Shown here: piece by piece, positions 1 to 8,258 of the stretch
How the letters are laid out: every line of letters begins with the position of its first letter
Position numbering within the stretch: the first letter of the stretch is position 1
Assembly (NCBI GenBank): GCA_002005505.1
Contig: KV908697.1
Coordinates: forward strand, 93,600 to 103,599
Reading direction: 5' to 3'
Length of the DNA stretch: 10,000 nucleotides
From: Botryococcus braunii
Taxonomy: Eukaryota; Chlorophyta; Trebouxiophyceae
Notes under the pieces: model-generated
What the model saw: only the letters and a program-made list of their open reading frames with translations
Database searches by the model: none
What the model was told of the DNA's origin: nothing
Made by a program: the position numbers and the translations under genes

Positions 1-278
1 AGTGCTCATGTTGCATATTTCCTTCAATTGTTTGATCTTCTGCTTATCAATTATCAAACGCTGCTTAACTTTGTGCACACGTGAATGACAACCGGCTTGA
101 GCTTCACCTTTGAAGGAAATCAAATCTTTTTCATGTCAAAATACGTTTTGAGACATAAGCATTCGCATGCTGTTGAAAGCAGTGGAACATTGCAGTGCCA
201 AGCTATTCCGTTGGTGTCATGCATCCGATGCAGTTAGAGGGTACACCAGGGTCCCCCATATTATGGATTGAATTTTAG

Positions 279-1187
279 TGTGCTCGGAGTGGATGCAGGC
301 ATCGAGCTTCTTGTTTGGAACACCGTATGTATCTGGTGGATTGGAGGAGCCCTTGTTCAGGATTCTGGCCTGTGGCCTACTGACAGCGTCTGTTATCTCA
401 TTCACCCTCAAGGTATGCACCCACCAAGCCAGCTGACAGCAAGCTATGATCTGTTTGTTGGCAAGCATTCACGTGCGGAAAAGTTTCCTGAGATTGTGCA
501 TTGAAGGGCGTGATCCCTTCAAGTAGCACATTCCTCTTGTGGGTATGTGTCCACTGCCCAACCAAGATCTCTCTAGAGTCTATAGACTAGATTCAGTGTG
601 ATTCCTAAATTATTCAGTGTGATTCCTAAATTATAGATTAATATAGATTCAGTGTGATTTCCTAGCTAGGTGTGATTTCTAAATTATAGATTAAAATAGA
701 TTCAGTGTGATTCCTAGCTAGGTTCAGTGTGATTCCTAAATTATTCCCCCCCCCTTTCTCCTTATAGATGTATTAAATGATGATACACAGTGTGCGACAC
801 AGATCGGAGGGTGTAATGATAATCGGGTGGATTAACAAGTAAGGTTTTGCTTTCGAGGGAGTATGAGAATGTGCATTAGTCTCATTGCGTTCACTGGGAA
901 GTGACGTGGGTCTCATTGGTGCCAGGCACGTCTCAAGACTGGTAGGCGTGTAAAACTATTCAGTAATTGGTGGACAGGTGGAAGCAGAGAGGGGGGACCT
1001 TTCTGATCGAGTATCCCAAAGGCTGGAGCTCGGACTCATTACTTTTGCTACTTTAAACGCACTGTTGCAGACTACCACGGCTGCAAGCGTTGACAGTGTG
1101 CTGACCTTTCCTGGCTTTTGGGCCACTGCCCTCATTTTTGGTGTCACGATTTTTGTAGGCTGGTATGTCCCCGAAAGATATCCCTGA
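279..1187 (+). CDS. Gene A: small multi-pass membrane protein, 5'-partial, paralogue of gene B
   Basis: Two exons are visible: 279-412 (two bases of a split codon, then 44 codons) and 978-1187 (69 codons and TGA). They join in phase 0 across a GT-AG intron. The first exon reads CSEWMQASSFLFGTPY and then a hydrophobic stretch LFRILACGLLTASVISFTLK. The second opens VEAERGDLSDRVSQRLELG and has two further hydrophobic segments, around LGLITFATLNALL and FWATALIFGVTIFVGWYV, ending in PERYP. This predicts at least three membrane helices. The exon opens after ATTTTAG at 272-278 in a phase that needs one base from an earlier exon, probably in or before 1-278, which I could not identify; alternatively the ATG at 293 starts it. 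I do not recognise the family. The resemblance to gene B downstream, including the intron position, is the best evidence that it is real. An organelle location would be a guess. Confidence 0.62.
413..977 (+). other. Intron of gene A (565 bp, phase 0)
   Basis: The donor is CTCAAG|GTATGC at 407-418 and the acceptor is GGACAG|GTGGAA at 972-983. Both flanking exons stay open and the codon boundary is preserved (Lys|Val). The intron holds the minisatellite at 591-745 followed by a run of nine C at 746-754, a pyrimidine-rich stretch. Its position matches the intron of gene B exactly, relative to the protein alignment. Confidence 0.65.
591..745. repeat. Minisatellite, about six imperfect units of 21-35 bp
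   Basis: The core ATTCAGTGTGATTCCTAAAT recurs with variants. Units begin near 591, 612, 647, 671, 700 and 723. Two long units add an ATAGATTAAtATAG-type tail, and two carry CCTAGCTAGG instead of CCTAAATTAT. The array lies wholly inside the gene A intron. The two unit types alternate, so the array probably grew by duplication of a compound unit. Confidence 0.9.
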
Positions 1188-1340
1188 AGTAGCACCAATC
1201 ATGTATATTCCTTTTTTCGCTCCTCAAAAAGAGTTTTCAGCCTGTCTATGCGTTCCCTCACTCGTGCTTGCGACCCCCCATGGCCATGTCCCCCTGTATG
1301 CCGGCGGCCAGCTGTATCTATCCGCACCAACACTCTCCCC
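1188..1340. other. 3' flank of gene A
   Basis: This stretch follows the TGA of gene A and is probably its 3' untranslated region. I see no AATAAA-type polyadenylation signal and no independent gene. Confidence 0.3.
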
Positions 1341-1466
1341 CCCCACGCACGCACGCACGCATGCGCGCGTGCAGACTCACGCACCCAAGCGGACGCACGT
1401 GCGCGCGTGCCCACATACAAACCAACACATGCGCGCGCGCGTGTCCAACATACGAAGCCACACACG

Positions 1467-1532
<66 letters not shown>

Positions 1533-1570
1533 AGCACGCACGCATGCACGTACTCTTGCGCACGCAGGCA
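1341..1570. repeat. Alternating purine-pyrimidine tract with (CA)25
   Basis: A perfect (CA)25 run occupies 1479-1528. It is embedded in about 230 bp dominated by CACG, GCGC and CATG alternation, for example GCATGCGCGCGTGC near 1359-1372 and GCGCGCGCGTG near 1433-1443. Such sequence is well known to favour Z-DNA. Several long open frames cross it on both strands, but their translations are HTHTHT or CVCVCV strings and are artefacts of the repeat. Confidence 0.92.
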
Positions 1571-2476
1571 GGCACCCGCGCTGTGCACTCACCGATACTT
1601 TCACATGGATGCTGGAGTTGCTGACAGTCGCCGGCGTTCTTGCATTCCACTGTCTTTTCACCGTGTCTGCACGTTCAGTTAGTCTTGCAGGGGCTGGGCA
1701 ACATCTTTTAAAATCCTATCAAAAGTTGTCAAGATGGTGCATCGTTTCAAACTCTTTGTCTGTCGAGGAAAGGGGGGGGCCCCTTCCTTTTCTCCGTTGT
1801 GGTGGCCCATTTTGTGTGGTGCGCTAGCATATGCAAGCGCTTAGTCTATTCTTCAAGTATCCTGGCGCTGCAGCAGAAGAAAATTGCATACGGCGCATAC
1901 CACACTAGATATTATATGCATGACCAGATACGCAAAGATTGCTGCTGTAAATTCTTAACTCCTACTTGTGCTTGACTCCTCTCTTTGGGCATGGGCCGGC
2001 AAAGTTGTCGTTGATGTTGCTCGTGCTGATGCCAGGGGCGGATTTGGGAAAAATTCGGAGTATGGGCTTAGTCTCAAGCGCTTTGGCCCCACCCCCATCG
2101 CAAAGGTAGTCCACGTGGTTTTGATTTGGAAATCTGGAGTGTCTCTCGCTGTTCTGCAAATATGTGCACTTTGCGACATATCATTATCTGCATACTCTAA
2201 ATGTTTGGCAAGCTCATAACTGCATGCATAATGTGCAGCAAGCCTCTTTTATCAAGCGCAGCGAGAGCTACGCGTTTGCTACATTTGTAAAAGCCAGTGC
2301 ACTTCATTGGGCGAATAATTCCCCCAAGCTGTTCCCCATATTTAAGTATGGTGTTTCTGGTTATCAGATGGGAATTGAAATTTTGCGGTGGTCGCCTTAT
2401 AAATTATATAAGCTCAGATAATTTACTTAAACCTCCCCGTTCAAAATTGCCATGGTAGCATTATAGGATATACTGT
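1571..2476. other. Intergenic stretch without a recognisable gene
   Basis: About 900 bp with only short open frames in all directions. The part at 1965-2160 is slightly more GC-rich and open on both strands (+ strand reading GGFGKNSEYGLSLKRFGPTP), but it has no recognisable domain and no convincing splice partners. It could hold an untranslated 5' exon of gene B. Confidence 0.35.
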
Positions 2477-2497
2477 CCCCCCCCCCCCCCCCCCCCC
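2477..2497. repeat. Homopolymer run C21
   Basis: Twenty-one consecutive C on the + strand, between ATACTGT and GGTTCC. The true length may differ, because such runs are prone to sequencing and assembly error. The G-rich complement could form a G-quadruplex-like structure. Confidence 0.9.
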
Positions 2498-3090
2498 GGT
2501 TCCAGAATTTACCTTTTAAAATGCTAGCATGGCCGGGCACATTGTAGTGGCCCGGTATCGGTATCACTATCTGACAGTCGTCCCCAGGACACTGCACTGC
2601 TGTCGGTCATGGCGGAGTTGTGATGCCATGCCTTTTTCGAACAGAGGTTGTGCATACAGGGTAAAAACCGCATGATATAGCAGCATCTGCGGTGCATAGT
2701 AAGCACTGCATACATGCTAGTAGGCAATTAACAGTCAGAATGTACCCAGTAGCACGAGTTGCACACTTCGTATGCTGCAGTAACTGAACATATGCATGTT
2801 CTCACGATGTGCAGCTGTTTCAATTTTAGACTGTTGTGGAGTTCCAATCTTAAGACTAGAATATTCAATTATCTAAGCAATTTAATGATAGAAGCATCTT
2901 AGAAAATTTAAACCTGGAGTAATCAAACCTATAGCTGCCACATGTTAACAGTTTGTACAATTGTAAACTAGAAGTTGTAAACTAGAAGTTGCATATGGTA
3001 TGTTGCACTGACTGAATGTGCATGTCCTCAAACTCCGGAGTTGATTCAATCGGTCCTTGAAGGGTATTTGTGATTCTGGAGTGATTCTAA
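2498..3090. other. Upstream flank of gene B
   Basis: There is no supportable coding region. It contains a perfect 14-bp tandem pair, TTGTAAACTAGAAG, at 2961-2974 and 2975-2988. There is also a loose resemblance between 2770-2815 and 2990-3040, in the order TATGcTGCA, ACTGAA, GCATGTtCTCA, which may be an old local duplication. The promoter of gene B presumably lies here, but I cannot identify an element. Confidence 0.35.
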
Positions 3091-3114
3091 AATTACTGTT
3101 ATGTGTCTCGTTCC

Positions 3115-4491
3115 ATGTCTTCAAAAACCTGCGTCACTGACTCGAGAGGGCGGGTTCGACATCAGTTCATTCAGGACGACACAGCAAGCTACACTGAGCA
3201 GTCCAGTCTGAGCAGCCTTCTCTACTCCGGTCTAACAGTGGCCTTTTTCCTGGCGGGTGTTGGCTACTTGTTTTCTCCCGAGTCCACCCTGGATGGCGCC
3301 TTTGGAGTCTCTGGAGGAGCAGAAGCAACATTCCTTTGGAAGGCCATTGGAGCGTCTCTTTTGACTGTGGTGCCCGTGACAACGTATAGTCTCCGGGTGA
3401 GTTTCCACAAGAGGACCTCCTGTATAAATCATGTCCATTTTGGCTTTAACTTGAAACATAAAAGTAGTACTAGATGCTGCTTCTTAAGTCACGAGAAGGT
3501 TGCATGCCTTGCCCAAGTTGGTGTGCTAGAGTACGAAATCTGTGCTACCAACTGGTTATTCTGTGTGGGAATGTTTAATTCACATAATTGTAATTGTGTG
3601 CACAGGATTAGGAAGAAGTGTAAAGTGTGCCTTGCTGTAATAGTACAAATGTACACTGCACGGAGTTTTGGTCAGCTAATTAGGTATGTATAGTACAAAT
3701 GTACACTGCACGGAGTTTTGGTCAGCTAATTTATAAACTCTGCTTCAATACAAAGGTCTTTGTCGTAACTTTGTGGGTAATTGCTAATGTGAACAGGATT
3801 AGGAAGAAGGGTAAAGTGTGCCTTGCTGTAATAATACAAATGTACACTGGGGTCAGCTAAAGTCTGCTTCAATACAAAGGTCTTTGTGGTAACTTTGTTG
3901 GTATTTGCTAATGTGATCGTCCAATGCATGGCCCAAGTATCCTCTCCCGGAGGGGGCTCATATCTTACGCTCTGTGACTGCTAATTTAAGCATAATATGT
4001 AAGCCACCCCGGGGAGAGGACATCCGTCATGTCCTCTCATGCTGTTGCAGCCATTATGCCTACCATTTTGCATGTGAACACTACGGCAACAACCAAAGTC
4101 ATGAAGGTCACCCCTCAATGCTGTGGTCACATAGCTATGGTGATTTACATGTAATTAGTCTCCCCAGACTTTTGGAGGTGAATAGTACTAGTAGCTAAAG
4201 AACAGCTCCTGCTAAAAGAACAGCTCATTATAATGGCGTTACATTAGTTCTTACCCGTCGGAGCGCACGGGATTGCAGGAGGGAGCCGAACGTGGGGAGC
4301 TGTCGGATTCTCCCTATAAATTGCTGAGCCTAGGTGTTGCTGGCGCTGGCTTGGGCCACGTTGCGGTGTTTCTCCCCTTCTTGGTTGGTGGTGGGGGTGG
4401 GGCCCTCACAGGCATTTTGGCAGCCACCTGGATGGTCGCTGCTGGCGTCGGTGCAGCTAACTTCTTGGGTATCCTTCCTGACCAGGACTAG
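3115..4491 (+). CDS. Gene B: small four-segment membrane protein, paralogue of gene A
   Basis: The exons are 3115-3396 and 4279-4491, joined in phase 0, predicting 164 residues. The ATG at 3115 is the first in-frame start after the TAA at 3088; an upstream exon spliced in between 3100 and 3210 cannot be excluded. Residues 1-33 are polar (MSSKTCVTDSRG onward), perhaps a targeting segment. Hydrophobic segments lie near 36-54 (GLTVAFFLAGVGYLF), 71-91 (FLWKAIGASLLTVVPVTTYS), 108-130 (LLSLGVAGAGLGHVAVFLPF) and 136-160 (ILAATWMVAAGVGAANFLGI). The loop before the second segment reads FSPESTLDGAFGVSGG. The loop after it is LR|EGAERGELSDSPYK, with the intron at the bar. The short tail is PDQD. I do not recognise the family and infer only an integral membrane protein. 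The pattern in common with gene A is LF, then L(W/F)(K/R)xxxxxLLT, then (L)(K/R)|xxAERGxLSD, then LxLG. Confidence 0.65.
3602..3915. repeat. Nested direct repeats inside the gene B intron
   Basis: A long unit is present twice, at 3602-3791 and 3793-3915. Both begin ACAGGATTAGGAAGAAG and end with a 53-bp block (3739-3791 and 3863-3915) that starts TCTGCTTCAATACAAAGG and differs at only a few bases. Within the first unit, a 41-bp block is repeated perfectly at 3641-3681 and 3691-3731, a 50-bp period. The second unit lacks this inner copy and is missing a few bases near 3850. So the outer duplication probably came first and the inner duplication occurred later, in the first unit only. Confidence 0.9.
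3940..4020. repeat. Inverted repeat with 9-bp arms in the gene B intron
   Basis: TCCTCTCCC at 3940-3948 is the reverse complement of GGGAGAGGA at 4012-4020. Next to the arms, CGG (3948-3950) and the CCCCGG before 4012 could add a few pairs. The loop is about 63 bases, so it could be a structured intron element or chance. Confidence 0.5.
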
Positions 4492-6170
4492 GCAGTGGTG
4501 CATCAGAATAAAATCTACATCAGACTCCTGGGAAAACTCGTACGGCAAACACAGAAGTGAAACTTACATATCTTGGAATTTCGTCAACTGTGCTGGCAGC
4601 AACGCTCCTTACAGTTAAGCGAGGCGTGCCTTAAGGCTTGCTTGGTGTTTCTTCTCGTAGACGTTGGTCAGAGTTGAAAAGGATGATTCGGTATCGTTAA
4701 AAGGGCATTTACATGCACATGTGGGCATCCGGCACATCCGGCAGACATGGGAGGGCCAGAAGATCACAACTTTATATATATAACATTAAAAGTATGTGCC
4801 AGCCTCATAGTCGTGCTTCTACGGCTATGCTAGCAGCAGTTGGTTTGGAGGGAAGGGGAGGATTGGGGTAATATTAATCCAACTATATCTGGCATCAGTA
4901 TTCTCCTGCTCGGCGATAAAGACGCACTCTGCGTGTTCACAGGCAAATGTCCTCTTTTGAAAAGTTGGTTCAAAACAAAATGGAAGGGTTTCGAGCAGAA
5001 TATGGTCTAGGTAGGCATTGCTTCAAATGGTCACAGTGCAGGGTTATGTCACAGTTCCTGTGGGAGGTGGGATTCACACAGTTAATTAACGCTATGTTGA
5101 TACCTGGTTACATATGGTTACATTGTTGTGACGGAATGCATATGGCTCTGCATACTCATGGCACTCTCAAGCTGTTATCAATATTTAGACCCGACATCTA
5201 CGTCGGTAACGTGCTGTGAACAGCGTAAATAAACTGGCCATGGGCAGTAGACATTGGTGACAGGTTCCATACATCGAAAGAAGAATGCATGTACAATTGC
5301 ATAGGTGTTGCAATTTTGACACTATTCGGTAGCAAAACGCGACTTTGTTTGGCCAGAGCTGTTTGACATTGCAACAGATATCTGTCAACAGCTGTTCCAA
5401 TGTCAAAGTGGGAAGCATGGAATCTATGTTGAATCTATGGTTGAGGTGTATTCCCAATGTACGGGAGCCATTGCCGTTCATAGCTTCCAGAGCTGGTGCT
5501 AACCTTTTGTCATGACGTTGAAAACTTTTGACCAATTTTTGCAAGCCGCTTGGAAGCTATCTGCATTGCTCAGATGCAATCAATGGCATTAATAAAACAA
5601 GGTGACTGGTTTGCACACTCTTGATTGCATGTGTGTTGTCATCAATGATCTCTTCTCAACCTGCTAAATTGAAACATGCCAAGTATCATCGGAGGTCTTT
5701 GTTTATTTGGCAGGTATATTATTACCGTCAATGTTCGTAGCACGTTTACGCATGCACAGGTATCAATATGAATTAAATCGCCCGGAACACACTGCAAATG
5801 ATGGTATGAACCTTGAAGATGATTTAGATTTCTGGTGCTGGTCCTTATCACGCAGAGTAAGCCTTATCAGTGCTACTGCATCTGGGATTAGCCCATATCA
5901 TACGTTGCCAAATGTAGGAATGCATAGGCATGTGTACAAACAAGATAAGATTGTAATGTATGCATGTTCTTGATGATATCGATGTAGTGACAGTTTTAAT
6001 TGTCTGATTACAATGATATTATTGTAATATTTTGTGATTGGGGGATGGTATGTGTATCCTTCGAACAGAAATAAGTGATTTATAGCGGGGCTTAATCTCG
6101 GCATAAGGCCTGCACAAGAAAAGAACCAAGCTCAATATGAATATTTCCTGCCAAATTCTGACAAAAGCGT
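4492..6170. other. Intergenic stretch without a defensible gene
   Basis: This begins with the 3' flank of gene B. Open frames at 4947-5219 (+, 90 codons) and 5185-5544 (-, 119 codons) have no recognisable domain and lack a homologous partner in the window. The latter could be a decayed fragment of a mobile element. A short TATATATATA run lies at 4773-4782. A compact inverted repeat lies at 5362-5407. Confidence 0.4.
5362..5407. repeat. Short inverted repeat around a perfect 12-bp palindrome
   Basis: The arms TTTGACATTG (5362-5371) and CAATGTCAAA (5398-5407) are exact reverse complements. Between them is the palindrome ACAGATATCTGT at 5375-5386. Together they could form a branched hairpin. 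No target-site duplication is evident. Confidence 0.55.
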
Positions 6171-6217
6171 GCACACATGTGCTCATGGTACGCGCATGAA
6201 CACACACGCACACACTT

Positions 6218-6239
6218 TGCGCGGATGATCATCCGCGCA
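6218..6239. repeat. Perfect 22-bp palindrome
   Basis: The sequence is TGCGCGGATGA joined directly to its reverse complement TCATCCGCGCA. It lies about 45 bp before the (CA)37 run, in a GC-rich alternating flank. Confidence 0.85.
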
Positions 6240-6279
6240 TGTGCTCACGAGCGCACACACACATACACACAAACACCCA

Positions 6280-6283
<4 letters not shown>

Positions 6284-6357
<74 letters not shown>
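6284..6357. repeat. Microsatellite (CA)37
   Basis: An uninterrupted 74-bp CA run is preceded by imperfect CA, CCCA and CATA repeats from about 6200 and followed by GCATGCACGCTCGCTCGCA. Like the tract at 1341-1570, it sits among CACG and GCGC alternation. Its open frames are repeat artefacts. Confidence 0.95.
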
Positions 6358-6359
<2 letters not shown>

Positions 6360-7142
6360 GCATGCACGCTCGCTCGCACGCGCTCCTTGCAATTGCCTTC
6401 CGCCCACTGCCTCCCGCCGGCGGGCAAGCCACAAAACACACAACGTCGGTCAAGCCATCTGATGTTAACGCATGCATTTGAGTACAATTGGAAGCACATA
6501 TGGAACTACAGCCGTTTTCTTAAAGAGCCTGCAGGTGTGTTCCGTCAGCCATTCATACCACCGGTCTCACATTACTTATGTTGCTGAAACTACTGACTTT
6601 GCATCAAAGGCTACTCATTTGTGGTGCGCAGTAATATGCAGAGCGAACGTTTCTCTGTGTCAGTCGATGTCGAAGAATTCTAGACGTCTAAAATTCGACG
6701 TTTGTACGCCTGCCACATCTACCCATCGAATCATAGGTTTTTGAAATTGTTTATCTTGGATGTGTTAAAATGACATATCCATGTCAATGGCCTGTGCTTT
6801 TTACATGTCCTACAAATATGAATTGGCGCTGATGCTTAGCAACTTTCGTGGCTTTGTGATTCCTCAGAAAATGATGAGGGACTTCGCATAGGACTGCAAG
6901 CCTGGGCTTCAGCGCGGAAAATTGAAGGGCTTATCAACTTATGTCGCACGAATCTTTTACACAGGGGTTGATATACAGATACATCGATGATGTCAATATG
7001 ATAATTGATGTGTGACACACTAATGTACATATATATGGATGCAATCGATACATACATCTGTGGAGGTTGTATCCATTGCACGCACATTCATGTTATATAC
7101 TGTTATATGCATCCTCGATAAACATTTCACAATGTACACATG
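6358..7142. other. Intergenic stretch, nothing coding recognised
   Basis: Only short open frames are present. One at 6472-6744 (+) reads 90 codons without any recognisable motif or supported start. The 10-bp palindrome TAGACGTCTA near 6681 is probably chance. Confidence 0.4.
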
Positions 7143-7176
7143 TGCTCTCTAACACATGTACATGTGTTAGAGAGCA
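7143..7176. repeat. Perfect 34-bp palindrome
   Basis: TGCTCTCTAACACATGT is followed directly by its reverse complement ACATGTGTTAGAGAGCA, with no spacer. Further copies of ACATGT lie close by (7138-7143 and around 7285-7300). Confidence 0.92.
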
Positions 7177-7336
7177 AGCAATGCTGTCCGATAACATGGA
7201 GCGAGCTTTACATACGAAATATCAGCAACCAACCAGTTAATAAGTGCTAGCCCCTGCGCTTGGAACGCATGTGGAAAAATCACAACATGTACATACATGT
7301 AAGTTTAGGTCTTTGTTTTTATAGAACGTATAAAAA

Positions 7337-7426
7337 GGCAGCATATAAGTACGTACTGGCAGTGTATAGGCAGCGTGTAAGTACGCACTAGTACTGGCAG
7401 CGTATAGGCAGCGTGAAAGTAATTAC
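7337..7426. repeat. Short tandem repeat, period about 37 bp
   Basis: The element GGCAGYGTATAGGCAGCGTG followed by TAAGTACGCACTAGTACT recurs about two and a half times with substitutions. A first partial copy is GGCAGCATATAAGTACGTACT. Confidence 0.75.
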
Positions 7427-7513
7427 TTTTTATAATAATATTATAAGTGCACTGTAATATTATACCATAGGCCATTGCAGATGGAGCCCTCAGCCACCGG
7501 TACAATTTTCTAG

Positions 7514-7533
7514 AGTTAACAAATTTGTTAACT
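7514..7533. repeat. Perfect 20-bp palindrome
   Basis: AGTTAACAAA is followed directly by TTTGTTAACT. A further GTTAAC follows at 7540-7545, so the motif occurs three times within about 30 bp and a second, imperfect palindrome can form. Confidence 0.8.
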
Positions 7534-7937
7534 TTTAAAGTTAACGGTTTTTAGTAGTGCCTACCGTTCAGAATTGCCCACGGAAGATATAATTTTCAGA
7601 AGGTGTCGAAATCAGAGGAGTCTATAGAATGCATTAAAGGGGATCATATGAGGCCAGGTCCTTAGTCTATAGGCCTCAAAAGAAGAAAAGTTCTGAGGCC
7701 TCGAAGAAAAAGCAGTTTGAGGTCGCTTGCTTTAAACTTGAGGTGGTTTCACGCAGCAGTTATTGCAATCTTCAGACCCATGATAAATCCATGCTAAATC
7801 TAAAACAAAATTTGATGAGTTTGCCTGATGATTTATAACAAAAAACTTATCGTATCATAGGCAACTGAGTCTTCTCCATTGACTTCCTCACTTGAAAGCT
7901 GGCCAAGGAAAAGCAGAAACACCAAGAACTTCAAAAC
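7534..7937. other. Intergenic stretch, nothing coding recognised
   Basis: AT-rich sequence with no open frame worth reporting. GAGGCC or GGCCTC recurs at several places around 7650-7702, within a purine-rich GAAGAAAA context, giving weak local repetition. Confidence 0.4.
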
Positions 7938-7967
7938 ATTGTAAGCTTCAAATTTGAAGCTTACAAT
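7938..7967. repeat. Perfect 30-bp palindrome
   Basis: ATTGTAAGCTTCAAA is followed directly by TTTGAAGCTTACAAT, with no spacer. Two internal AAGCTT sites are mirrored. Confidence 0.92.
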
Positions 7968-8258
7968 ACTTTTAAAATTTCCTGCTGATCATGAGCTGGG
8001 GCCTTGTACCTGGCCCATTTCAGGGGATCTGCATGTATTGTTGCCCACGCTGGATCATTCTCCTATTTAAAAGAATACGTGGTCCAAGTACTCCGATATA
8101 TATTTAGCAAGAGAAGAAACAAGGATTTTAGGCAATGCTTGCTCTCCTGTGATCTGGCTGTCATTACAAGCTTATCACCATGCAATCCCGCCTTTCTATT
8201 TGGTTCAAATATCACATCCTGATTGGTAAGTCCCTTGATCGAAGTGGTATAGCTACAT
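7968..8258. other. 3' flank of the inhibitor gene
   Basis: On the - strand this follows the stop codon of the inhibitor gene and presumably holds its 3' untranslated region. No clear polyadenylation signal or second gene was seen. Confidence 0.3.

Larger units (their letters stand above)
3397..4278 (+). other. Intron of gene B (882 bp, phase 0)
   Basis: The donor is CTCCGG|GTGAGT at 3391-3402, a strong consensus. The acceptor is GATTGCAG|GAGGGA at 4271-4284. Reading through the donor gives an unrelated low-quality tail up to 3693, which supports splicing here. The intron contains the nested repeats at 3602-3915 and the inverted repeat at 3940-4020. Confidence 0.7.

Noticed and set aside
1165..1827. 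Long open frames through the CA tract, on both strands
   Set aside because: The translations are His-Thr or Cys-Val repeats created by the microsatellite, with no protein character outside it.
1962..2219. Facing open frames on both strands near 1955-2219 as an exon
   Set aside because: Slightly GC-rich and open on both strands, but neither reading has a recognisable domain or convincing acceptor and donor pair.
3145..3165. GGGTTCGA as a tRNA T-loop
   Set aside because: There are no matching acceptor, D or anticodon stems around it, and it lies in gene B's first exon.
3397..3693. Extension of gene B's first exon to its own stop at 3693
   Set aside because: The strong GTGAGT donor at 3397, the loss of protein character beyond it, and the match of the spliced junction to gene A favour an intron.
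4947..5219. 90-codon open frame on the + strand
   Set aside because: Low-complexity composition rich in Cys, His and Trp, no domain, no splice partner. Probably chance.
5185..5544. 119-codon open frame on the - strand as a gene
   Set aside because: It has a real ATG but no recognisable motif, no signal or membrane segment, and no homologue in the window. A decayed element fragment remains possible.
5600..5760. A third copy of the gene A/B family downstream of gene B
   Set aside because: I looked through the rest of the + strand for an AERGxLSD-type junction after a hydrophobic exon and found none.
5707..5973. Possible exon ending at CGCAGA|GTAAGC near 5856
   Set aside because: The donor looks fair, but the reading has no recognisable domain and nothing to splice to.
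6177..6587. Open frames across (CA)37 on both strands
   Set aside because: Same repeat artefact; the flanks show no domain or splice support.
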